Shown here piece after piece: positions 46,902 to 55,987 of a stretch of 64,000 nt of DNA; positions within the stretch are counted from its first letter, which is position 1; every line of letters begins with the position of its first letter. The notes beneath the pieces were generated by a model. The model searched no databases and had not been told where the DNA came from. It worked only from the letters and a program-made list of their open reading frames with translations. Both the position numbers and the translations under genes were made by a program. The stretch is taken from assembly GCA_026686845.1 (NCBI GenBank), contig JAIVEN010000021.1:26554001-26618000 (forward strand), in the 5' to 3' direction. The stretch comes from Adenanthera pavonina (Eukaryota; Streptophyta; Magnoliopsida; Fabales; Fabaceae).

Positions 46902-47272
46902 AAACAAGTATTATTGATTAAAAATGAAGCTTGTAATAAAAAGAAAAAAGATACTATGTGAAGACCAAAAGTTTAATCCAATCACCGATGCCCCAATCAT
47001 ACTCCCTCTGGTCCTATTCAAAAGCAGTCATCCCTCCTTTGTGCCCTAACTTACTCCGTGCCCTCAACCTCCATCACTCCATCACGATCTCACTATTATT
47101 TCCCTTCTCTATCGCTGTCCTATTCATTGTTAGGGTCGTGGTGGTTAGAATTGGAGGGTTTAAAAATCGCAACCTACTTCCTCCTTCTTCCTTTGTTCGT
47201 TCCTCCTCCACTTCCCCATCAAAGTAAAAGCAAGAGCCAAAGGGAGCCTGTGGCTCTCCGATTCAGACGACA

Positions 47273-47413
47273 ATGGAGAGCTTATTGAGGGATTTTGAAC
47301 TAGAGCCCAAGAATCCCACCACTGAAGCCATGAGGAGATGGAGATCTGCCATTAGGTTGGTCAAGGATCCTTATATAAGTTACATCCTTGTCAATAGAAC
47401 CAACTTTTATTGA
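47273..47413 (+). pseudogene. N-terminal fragment of autoinhibited Ca2+-ATPase (ACA4/ACA11-like)
   Basis: Starting at an ATG, the frame reads MESLLRDFELEPKNPTTEAM, then RRWRSAIRLVKD, before diverging and stopping after 46 codons. This is the N-terminal autoinhibitory and calmodulin-binding segment of plant type IIB calcium pumps, nearest to the vacuolar ACA4/ACA11 pattern, with Trp23 and the basic cluster in place. The rest of the pump (about 1,000 residues) is absent. The 5' leader-like sequence from about 47040 (C/T-rich, then AAAGTAAAAGCAAGAGCC) is also kept, so the copy includes non-coding upstream DNA. It lies head to head with the PHP fragment. A very short conserved stretch supports the call, so some doubt remains. 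Confidence 0.6.
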
Positions 47414-49201
47414 AAATCTCTTATTACACATTAGGCAACTCATGCATTGTAATTATAGTTAAGCAAGTAAGTTGATTTGTATCATTACTTCATTTAACTA
47501 CTGACTTTGTATAGGGTGATTTTATATCTGGTCCTCTCAATTTGTTTTTCTCAACTTTAAGTTTTAGACTTTACAATTTACATTAAATAAAAGTTCAATA
47601 ATTGAAACTATGAGTTGTGAATAATATTTTTTTAGTGATAATCTAGACCATTAAATATCTCAATCTAACATTAAAACTAAAAATTGAGATAAAAAATTTG
47701 AGAGCATCCAAATTCTAGATTTTATACAATTCAAGGAGTTTCAATTTTGTGGAATCCGAAATATCAATTTTCCATTCCATCAAATTCAAGAGAGTGGGGC
47801 AACACATATATGAAATAGATATTTAAATTTTCTCCACTTGATTTAAGGAATTTTGAAGCGAAAGGAAGAGGAGAGGAGAGAAAATTTTTCATCCTATTTT
47901 TTTTCAAACCAAATAAGAGGAGAAAACACTTTTCTACCCATCCTTAGACAGAGAGAAAATACTCACATTCCTTTCTTTAGTTTTTAAATAAAGAAAATAA
48001 AAAAATTTTTCTTTTTCCCTTCTCCTCCAAAATCCCTGAAACCAATGGTTTAGATAAAATAAAACTATAATATTATATAAATTAAACTAAATTTCTTCAG
48101 CGGTATAAAATTCAAACACACTATAAAAGCTGGACTGTGTGCCTCGCAAAAAAATGAATATAAAAAATTTATTTAACTGTGACCATATAATGTATTATAG
48201 GAAGATTTGAATGAAATCATTAAAGTACATGCTGGGACTCTATTTTTATGTTTAACCGTAGGTCGCTTTTTTGTACGTCAACATTTTTTTTTTACAACGT
48301 TAGATTTGCTTGTGTTATGAGAATTCTAAGACGTACAACTACTTTGTCGGGCCCAAATGTGTTCAGGCCAGAAACGCTCAAGTCGTAATTTCAAATCGCT
48401 TCCGTAAAAACAAGAATGGGCTAAGAAGGTTGTTTTGAAAGAAAGGGCCGAGCTGGGGCTGGCTCCTAATGGGCCTCGTTTATTTTATAATTTTCATAGA
48501 GCAGCCATTTTTGTTTTGTCAACAGAGCAGTCATTCATAAAGCGCCTAATGCTCTCATCTCAACCCATGATAAAGTTGAGATCCAAGTATCAATATTCAT
48601 TCACACCTGGCCTTCCATATAGACCAACAAAGGTAATTAATTCCACATACATTAGCCAATCCAATTTCACTTTCCCACTACTACTAGTATCTATTATTTC
48701 GGTTCCATATATAAAATGTTTATGTATAAAATACATGCATATTAAGAAAGTTCTTTTAAGATCTAAAATTTGTGAAAAAAGAATCAAAATTTCCATTTTT
48801 AACCTTATTAAATACTTTATCATCATGCTTATTAGATGTAAGGACCAAGGAGTAATGATAAGGGTAAAAATAAAAAAATTATACCTAACAACTTATAATG
48901 TGGACCAACAATTTATTCTATAAACACCCTATATATGAGATCAGAGGAAATATATTCTTGCCATTTCACATTCACATACATGAGCCAATCCTACAAATTC
49001 AGTGAGACACACACACTACACATGTCATGAGCCAGTTATGCTATTGAAACCCTAACCACTAGAAAATAAAGATACAAATGGTCAAATTTATGCATATCTT
49101 TGTCTGCTACACATGTCTTTACCAGCGGTTCTCATTTAATTCTGCACCCTTTTGTGAGAAAATAAAAAATACGAATGGTCAAATTATAGTAGTAATAGGT
49201 A
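47414..49201. other. Intergenic, possible decayed MITE
   Basis: No gene recognised. A 162-codon plus-strand frame (48435-48923) has no domain and runs through AT-rich sequence. The segment about 48690-48960 (TTTCGGTTCCATATATAAA at the left, ACCCTATATATGAGATCAG at the right) looks like a decayed inverted-repeat element. Confidence 0.45.
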
Positions 49202-49470
49202 CTTTCTCTGATTCATATTATAAGAGATTTTATATGATAAGTTTTTTATCCAAAATATTGGGTATTAGATATTTTTCTTCTCATTTTACCTTTATTATTA
49301 ATGCTTTCATACTCTTCATTTATGATCTTACAATGATAATAGAATAGGAGCATTTAATAAGAATAAAATAAAAAAATGGATATTTTTTGCATTGATTTCA
49401 GGTGAAAAATGATTTTTTTTTAATATGTATATAATTAATACAAAATATCTTATAATGTGGACCAATCAAG
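49202..49470 (+). mobile_element. Stowaway-like MITE, family D copy 2
   Basis: A 269-bp element between TA dinucleotides. The left end CTTTCTCTGATTCATATTAT and the right end CTTATAATGTGGACCAATCA match the other family D copies, and the intact body served to reconstruct the split copy at 33054/38855. Confidence 0.85.
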
Positions 49471-50885
49471 TATCACTTAATAATTAATGTAAAAGTAGTA
49501 GATAGGATAAGAAAGAATTAATCTCTATTTAGAAGCTTCTAGTCTAGTATTATCAATTCTAAACCAACTTGCTTGTCTGCCAATAGCTGCTTCTCATCCC
49601 CAGCACATGTGGTAGTAAGAAACAGAGTTCCTCGGAACAAGAAGCAAGCTTAAGCACTTTTAACAGCCAAAGATCATGTATCCCTTCTTATAGCATGGTC
49701 TAGTTAGTTAAATCAATTTTCTACGCACAAATCTCACATAATTAGACAGGCCAAAAAATTGATAACTACAATAAGATGAAAATCAATTATTTTTTAAAAA
49801 ATATTTATTTATTATCGAGTTATCTGACAAACATAATTTGTAGAAAAAATTATGAGAAACTCAATCATATATCATTGATTGGTATAAAAGTTATTTATCT
49901 TTTTTTCTCTCTTTTTTATAATCATTTTTTTCTCTTATTAAAGAACCAACGCATTTTTTGAGGCCCAAAAAACCCGAATGTTTGTGAAAGCACAACCTCA
50001 AGTAACAAATTCATAAAAAAAAAAACCGTAAGTGACAAAAGTCAAACTGCTTTTATATTCTTACTTGTAAAACATTGACAAGGACAACCGTCTAAGGTTT
50101 TACATGAGAGCGTCAATCAGGCCCATAATAAACCCATTCTTGCTAGCTGACGGCCTAAGTCCATATTGAGCAATGAATCACCTATCCATCGTATTGCTCC
50201 GTTTGGTTTAAAAAAAAAATCAGCATAACTCTAATTCAAGACAAGAATAAATCCCTCAATATTTTGAAATACTATGATACAGGCACATGATGTAGAATTC
50301 AAAATTGAAAAAGAAAATAGAAACATTAAATTCGTGTTCATAATCTATGTCTTTTCAACATAATAATATTATGTTGGCATTGAAAAATTTGACAATCCAA
50401 ATTCAACAGTGATGCTATTAAGATGGAAAAAGGGTGTAATGAAAAGAATTTATTCTTAATGATAATAATAACCGTAATATAAAAAAAATTAAAAATAAAC
50501 TTAATAAACCATCAAAAAGTGAGGCTTGGATATAGTATCTGTAATGTGAAGAAAGTGAAACAAAATGTCTTATTCTCTCCGACATTTTTCTATGCATCTT
50601 CCAATTTCAATTTCAGCAAATTCATATATCTTGGGACAGTTATTCAACCAGGACACAAAATTATCAATAGTAGGCAAACTTTTTCCAAGAATGGCTTTAA
50701 ATGCTTGTTTAGAGATGATGACTGTTGGAACAAAGGCTTCTTCTTCTATCTGCATTCTGACTTTATCAATGGAAATTTAAAGCTTGTGTGAAATTGAAGA
50801 AACAAAGGCATTTGAAACAATAATATATATCATCAAGACCGTAGAGCAAGACAAGCAGATATGAGGGAGACATATAGTGGATTAA
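49471..50885. other. Intergenic, one coding-like patch
   Basis: The part 49540-49680 is less AT-rich but unassigned. The part 50570-50755 carries the minus-strand frame listed separately. Otherwise there are only short domainless frames. Confidence 0.45.
50570..50755 (-). pseudogene. Orphan coding-like fragment, family not recognised
   Basis: A 61-codon minus-strand frame beginning MQIEEEAFVPTVIISKQAFK, continuing with ILGKSLPTIDNFVSWLNNCP and KIYEFAEIEIGRCIEKCRRE. Its residue composition (balanced charged, aromatic and Cys residues, not AT-driven) is more protein-like than the surrounding frames. The frame is open upstream to about 50776. It could be an exon or a captured fragment. I do not recognise the family. 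Confidence 0.3.
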
Positions 50886-51183
50886 TGGTATGTTTGGATT
50901 AGATTATGTATAAGTGATTATGAGAATAAGTGATTTTGTCAAAAGTTATTTATGTTTAGATATTTTTACCTCATAAGTGATTTTGAGAAAAGAAATGTGC
51001 TTGGATATTAGGGTTTAAGTAATTATTGGGTGGATAATGAGAAGGAAAAATGAAATAAATGATTATGGGAGGATAAGTGATTATCATAAGCTGAAAAAAT
51101 CAGTTTCTTCCATAAGCACTTATGCCTCAAATAAGTAGTAGGGGCTCCCCATAAATGCTTATTTATGTTATCCAAACAGGCTA
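50886..51183. mobile_element. Tourist-like MITE (PIF/Harbinger type)
   Basis: A 298-bp element flanked by TAA (50883-50885 and 51184-51186). The left end TGGTATGTTTGGATTAG and the right end TTATCCAAACAGGCTA are inverted repeats of the Tourist kind (CTGTTTGG core). The interior consists of short palindromic AAGTGATTATGAG-like motifs. No coding capacity. Confidence 0.75.
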
Positions 51184-51186
51184 TAA

Positions 51187-52120
51187 GACTGATTATAGTG
51201 GTTGAAAAGCGAGAGAATGTGCTCTCCTTCCACACTACGGTATTGTGAAATCTCAAGGCATCACATCCTCAAGCCATACATTGGAGGAAGGAAGGCATCT
51301 AGATCAGTATAATGGCAAGGAAGTCGCAGATGGGTATGATTTTATTTACATATATCTTTGATTTGTGCTTTTCGTTCAGCAGCAAAATTTGACTACATTA
51401 ATCACTCACGTAAGCATCTGTTAAATCCGTCTGATTTTCTTCACCTTTCCTTTCTCTACCCTCCACTCACTCATCACACCACAATTATTTCAATGCTACC
51501 CAACTGCTCCATTTCTCCGAAAATATAAGCTATTGTTATGTATATTTTTTATTTTTAACATTACTCCTTTCAATTGACAAAATAAATTAGATATTAAAAT
51601 TACGACTTTTAATTTAATTATTAAAAATATTTAATTGTAAATATGATCCCATCAGTTTTAATATTTAATTATTAGGTTGATCCAAGTGGTAGGGGCTCTT
51701 ATACTTTAAGCAAGTGGTTAGAAATTTGAATATTTGCCTTTATACATGAAATATACTTAATTGGAAATGGTCTATATATTATTAGATCTCAATGCCCTAA
51801 GGAGGATTAATTTTTCTTGCTAATGAAGGATACTCATAATTCACGATCAATACATATTCTAGGGAGATAAAAAAAAAATAATTTATGTGAACATAAATTT
51901 TAGCAAAAAAAAATAATTGTGTTCTGACTGAAAGGGGAAAGAAAAACAAAGTAGTCCCTTTAAAATGATTTTAAATTTAATAATAAATATTTGGACCCCA
52001 GTCAATTTGGGCCCAAACGAACCTTTGATGGCTTGGTGCTTTGACATGGAGGATGGGACCGTGCCCAAGAGGAAAACATGATATTTCGCGCTGCATTAAT
52101 TAGCCTTCCTGTCCATTATA
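51187..52120. other. Intergenic, nothing recognised
   Basis: Short frames only (for example 51883-52068 minus). No RNA gene, element end or domain was supported. Confidence 0.5.
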
Positions 52121-52447
52121 CTACCTCCATTTAAAAACATGGGATTGAATTTGGGAGGGTAGTTTTAAAATTACTCCTTTATCTTATTTTACCCGTTATT
52201 TTAAAAAAAATTAAATTTTTTTATTTATTTGTCATGTCACCTCACTAATAAATCATTAATTATCTTTCTTTATTATTTTACCCTTCATTAAAAATAATAA
52301 TAAATAAAATATAAGTTATCTTTTAGTGTTTAATTTAAAGATATTTTGATAAAATATCATTAAATTTTACTATAATCAATGTTATTTAATAATTTTATTA
52401 GTTTATGTGAAAATCTCAAAATAACAGAAAAAATATGATAGAGGGAG
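52121..52447. mobile_element. Stowaway-like MITE, family E
   Basis: A 327-bp element between TA dinucleotides with CTACCTCCATTTAAAAACAT at the left and AAAATATGATAGAGGGAG at the right. The interior is AT-rich and non-coding, and distinct from families A to D. Confidence 0.75.
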
Positions 52448-52841
52448 TATAACTTGCCTTGTGAAATTAGTGAGTATTTAATGTTTGCTTTCCAATTTTA
52501 CCTTTATTTATGATAGTAATCAATTATGTGAGAGAAGAGTGAGAACAAAAAGAAAATAATCAATTTTTACCCTTATCTAATAAGAGTAATTGTAGAAAGT
52601 TATGGAAATTTTTAAAAGAATCAAAGTCCCCTTAGTGAATGTGATGTGGGTAAATATGATTTATATTTTGAAAGAGATGAGTAATTTGAGACAAATTCTT
52701 AAATTAATTGATATATTAAAGTAATGATAAAAATATAAAAACCTGAAAATGACAAAAAAACTTCATTGAAATGTGTGTATTCATAATTAATTATTTCCAT
52801 TTGGTCGACCAGTTTGTAAAATTTGTATCAGGTTATATATA

Positions 52842-53095
52842 CCTTTCTATATATAAAATATAAATGAAATATTTTTTTTAAAATATAGGACACAATAATG
52901 GGTTATTTTTCAATTTCACCCTTTATTAGATGAGTGGATACAATTAATTTTCATTAATTACAAGATAAAAATGTTAAACATTAAATGAGACATTTTAGGA
53001 AACTATTTTGAAATTCTTATAAATTTAATACTTCTAATTGTTTTTCTTAGCCTATGTCAATTAGTTATTTATTTTTATATATAGAATTGTAGGAG
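52842..53095 (+). mobile_element. Stowaway-like MITE, family B copy 2 (degenerate)
   Basis: Shares ATTTTAGGAAACTATTTTGA and the surrounding order (CAATTTYACCCT before, TTTTTATATATAGAAT-type end after) with the copy at 9668-9915. TA is present at both ends. The right end GAATTGTAGGAG is still readable; the left end is decayed. Confidence 0.65.
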
Positions 53096-53111
53096 TAACT
53101 CTTTGATCTAC

Positions 53112-53370
53112 ATATCATGACCATTTATAGAATAAGATAATCATTTTTTTTTTTGGTAAACAAAGGGCCAAAACGGCCAAATCAAAAGAACGTAAACATG
53201 TACCAGTCTTGGGTGAGAGACCCGCATCTTATCACTGTAGAATAAATCTTCAATTCCTAAAGGAGGATCGACAAACTTTAAGCATCCAAAGTCCTGTGAT
53301 AAGCTAAGATTGGCAAGCCAATCTGCACACTTATATCATGACCATTTATAGAATGAGATAATCATTTTTT
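53112..53370 (-). mobile_element. 5'-truncated LINE insertion with long target duplication
   Basis: On the minus strand the insert reads CADWLANLSLSQDFGCLKFV then DPPLGIEDLFY, the carboxyl end of a plant LINE RNase H domain, and ends in a poly(A) run (the T run at 53144-53154). It is flanked by a direct repeat of about 38 bp beginning ATATCATGACCATTTATAGA at 53112 and at 53333, differing at one position (AATAAG versus AATGAG). Truncation at the 5' side, a poly(A) tail and a long target duplication are the marks of target-primed reverse transcription. Confidence 0.88.
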
Positions 53371-53481
53371 ATAGCAACATCTGACCCAATAAATTGTGTT
53401 TATAACATCCTGTAATTAGTAGAACATAGATTGAGCCTGTCAATAGCCATGGGAAGAATCTCTAAATTTGAATTTATTAAC

Positions 53482-53673
53482 TTAAGAAATGGAGCTTGAA
53501 TTAATCCCTTTTGAATTGAATACTAATGCTGAAGTTTTGAACTCTTTCACCGTTTCACGTAGCATCTTGATGTCGTGGAGTTTTTTCTTAAAAGGAAATG
53601 TAGTCATTATATGGATTAAATAGCCTAAGGATTGATCTCGGCTTGCCAACTTGTATGCCTCAAGCATTGCCAT
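53482..53673 (-). pseudogene. Coding-like fragment, family not recognised
   Basis: A 63-codon frame starting MAMLEAYKLASRDQSLGYLI and continuing HIMTTFPFKKKLHDIKMLRE. The composition is protein-like and different from AT-rich noise, but no start context, exon partner or known domain was identified. It might be an exon or a relic. Confidence 0.3.
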
Positions 53674-54136
53674 AATATCTTAATGAGTACAATTATCAGA
53701 AATTGAGTAGAATCCGTTTTCGATAGTCAGAGATAGTTAAGATTTGATGAATGATTTTTTTTTGGGTCAAAAATCATACTAACTAATATATGTATATATA
53801 TATATATCATCAGTCATATTGGTAACTAATATAGTAGCTAGCCTAAATGTTTGTTGCAACGCTGATCATAAATAAAGTTTTTTTTCTATAAATTTTAGCT
53901 GCTAGTTAATGTACTGATCAATGAAACTGGAAATAGGCTAAGAGACGATTTCATAATATAGATCATCGATATTCCACTAGAGCGACTAGGATATGTTTGT
54001 AGCCATACCCATACATACTAAGGCACAAAGCCAGGGTAAAATAAAAAAAGTTGAAGTACACGCCAGGTGACAAACTGAGGTCGCAGTATTTATTTCCATA
54101 ATACCAAAACATGCTTCTAATTAAATCACGGGCTAC
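53674..54136. other. 3' flank of the proline-rich protein gene
   Basis: AT-rich DNA with a (TA)n run near 53790-53806. It probably holds the 3' untranslated region of the minus-strand gene, but no definite poly(A) signal was chosen. Confidence 0.45.
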
Positions 54137-54640
54137 TCAGTTCGTGGTCTCTGATGGAGGGTGCTTGGGATAATGACCATAAGGTGGTGACTGGTAGCTT
54201 GGCGGTTTCTCCACAGGAGGCTTCTCAACCGGTGGTTTGTAAGTAGGAGGCTTCTCAACTGGTGGTTTGTAAGTGGGAGGCTTTTCCGTTGGTGGCTTAT
54301 AAACTGGTGGTTTTTCAACAGGAGGCTTCTCAACAGGTGGCTTGTAGGTTGAAGGCTTCTCAACGGGTGGCTTGTAGGTAGGAGGTTTCTCAACTGGAGG
54401 CTTGTAGGTAGGAGGCTTCTCAACTGGTGGTTTGTAAGTGGGAGGCTTTTCCGTTGGTGGCTTATAGACGGGTGGTTTTTCAACTGGAGGCTTGTAGGTA
54501 GGCGGCTTCTCAACAGGAGGTTTGTAGGTTGGTGGCTTCTCAACGGGAGGTTTGTGGGTGGGTGGCTTGTAATCAGCCAAGCCGGAAGTGGTGAGAAACA
54601 CCACTCCAAATAGGAACACTAACATGTGCTTGGAGGACAT
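54137..54640 (-). CDS. Repetitive proline-rich cell-wall protein (PRP, KPPVEKPPxYK type)
   Basis: A secreted structural protein of 167 residues. The start chosen is the ATG at 54638-54640 because it begins a good signal peptide, MSSKHMLVFLFGVVFLTTSG, with likely cleavage after LA (residue 22), and lies about 50 bp after a TATA box; an upstream in-frame ATG would add 45 residues without signal-peptide character. The mature part is DYKPPTHK followed by about 25 pentapeptides of the form KPP(V/T)(E/Y/H), one changed to KPSTY, and ends SYQSPPYGHYPKHPPSETTN. The pattern is that of the legume PRP1/PRP2 and ENOD2-like proteins, which are hydroxylated on Pro and insolubilised in the wall through Tyr cross-links. 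The block KPPVYKPPTEKPPTYKPPVE appears twice, indicating internal duplication. The minus-strand neighbours are unrelated repeats. The repeat number may vary between alleles or be affected by assembly. Confidence 0.93.
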   Translation of the reverse strand: MSSKHMLVFLFGVVFLTTSGLADYKPPTHKPPVEKPPTYKPPVEKPPTYKPPVEKPPVYKPPTEKPPTYKPPVEKPPTYKPPVEKPPTYKPPVEKPSTYKPPVEKPPVEKPPVYKPPTEKPPTYKPPVEKPPTYKPPVEKPPVEKPPSYQSPPYGHYPKHPPSETTN

Positions 54641-54690
54641 TGTTAATTGAGCTAGTACTGATGCTGCAAAATGAAGCGAGTATAGCCATG

Positions 54691-54698
54691 TATTTATA
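54691..54698 (-). promoter_or_regulatory. TATA box of the proline-rich protein gene
   Basis: On the minus strand the sequence reads CTATAAATACATGG, placed 51-58 bases before the chosen ATG. This leaves a leader of about 20-30 bases, short but normal for PRP genes. Confidence 0.6.
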
Positions 54699-54775
54699 GT
54701 AGAAGGAGGGAGGTGAGTCGGCAGAGAGATATGGTGCATGTGAAATATTTTATTACTAAAAATAGATTTAAACAA

Positions 54776-55385
54776 AATGAAAAATAAAAAGAAGTCAAAG
54801 GTGGTAGGCGTAATCTCGGAATATCAGCATGCATGTGTCGGAAAAATTGAAAAAATGCCTCGTGGTTTCGTTGTAACTTTCTTTTTCACCTCCATAGAAA
54901 GCCTAGTCTGTCTGCATAATAGTATACTTTTCACCTTGATCCGGGTCGACAGGATGGTCATATCCCTGTACATGTCTCTTGTCATATCTAAGAAGAAAGG
55001 TTTCATTTTTCTAATTTTTGGGCTCAGACGTACTTACATATGGTAGGTTTCGATCGTGATAAGTCAGTGTGTTCAACAAATCAACACATTTTGTTGACAT
55101 TTTACCTATTGGTGATATTCTACAGTGAATCATTTGGATTTACATATCTGTATATATATATATATATATATTCATGCGTAGGCCGGTGTGTTGGTGTTAC
55201 CTTCAAACATCATTTGCAGACCTGCATCTCATTTTGTGCCTCTCCTTTATATCTAAAATGAAATGTTTCGCTTTTCTAATTTTCGCGGGCATACGAAAAT
55301 GATAGGTTCGTGATAAGGCAGGGTTTAACAAATCAACACGTGGTTCACATTTCGCCAGTCGATATACAGAGAGTTATTGAATTTC
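54776..55385. other. Upstream flank of the proline-rich protein gene
   Basis: No gene. The phrases GTTCAACAAATCAACACATT (about 55071) and TTTAACAAATCAACACGTGG (about 55324) and matching downstream words show a diverged local duplication of roughly 250 bp. A (TA)n run lies at 55151-55171. Confidence 0.45.
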
Positions 55386-55649
55386 CTCCCAGTTTATATT
55401 ATATTTCATTTATTTTATATGACAAGTTTCTAATTTAAAATAAAGTATTAAATATTTTTTTATTTTATCTATATTTTTAATTATTTCTTACTTCTTATTT
55501 ATAACTCTATAATAATAATAGAATGTGATATTTTATGAAGATAAAATGAAAAATATAGAATACTTTTTATATTGATTTCATGTGAAAAAAAATTTTCTTA
55601 ATATATGCATAATTGATACAAAATATTTCATAATGTAGACCAAAGAGAG
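55386..55649 (+). mobile_element. Stowaway-like MITE, family D copy 3
   Basis: A 264-bp element, CTCCCAGTTTATATTATATT at the left and ATAATGTAGACCAAAGAGAG-TA at the right, with the body order of family D (ATGACAAGTTTCTAATTTAA, GTGAAAAAAAATTTTCTTAA). Confidence 0.8.
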
Positions 55650-55707
55650 TACATATATAATGATACGTAGGCTAAGACACTACCTTTACGCCCCATTTGG
55701 TATACTA

Positions 55708-55987
55708 CTTGCATTTCAAAATGTAGAAGATATTTTTAAATATATTTTGTTCCATAATATAAGAAATAAATGATTTTTATCTAATAAATTAATGTATTTT
55801 TTCAATTTAATTTACTCTTAATTAAATTAGACTTATTATTATGAGGTATAAGGTAAAAGAGAATTAAGTGAGAACATTAAATGAGGACATTTATTAAAGA
55901 ATTTTTTTTAAACATATTTAAGATATTTGACTATTTTCTTAGTTCTAATGATTTAATTATTTGTTTCTTATACTTTGAAATAAAGAG
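55708..55987. mobile_element. Stowaway-like MITE, family C copy 2
   Basis: TA-flanked; left end CTTGCATTTCAAAATGTAG, right end TACTTTGAAATAAAGAG, inverted repeats. The right part is the complement of the left part of the copy at 20849 (AAGAAACAAATARTTAAAT). Confidence 0.7.

Noticed and set aside
46998..47040. CTCCCTCTGGTCCTATTC as a Stowaway end
   Set aside because: It has the left-end form after TA, but no inverted partner was found downstream; it may be only a fragment or chance.
48435..48923. 162-codon plus-strand frame
   Set aside because: Ile/Lys/Tyr-rich translation of AT-rich DNA, crossing what looks like a decayed MITE; no recognisable motif.
54133..54609. 158-codon frame in another register of the proline-rich gene
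   Set aside because: It is open only because the repeat units are in phase; it lacks a signal peptide and a sensible composition.
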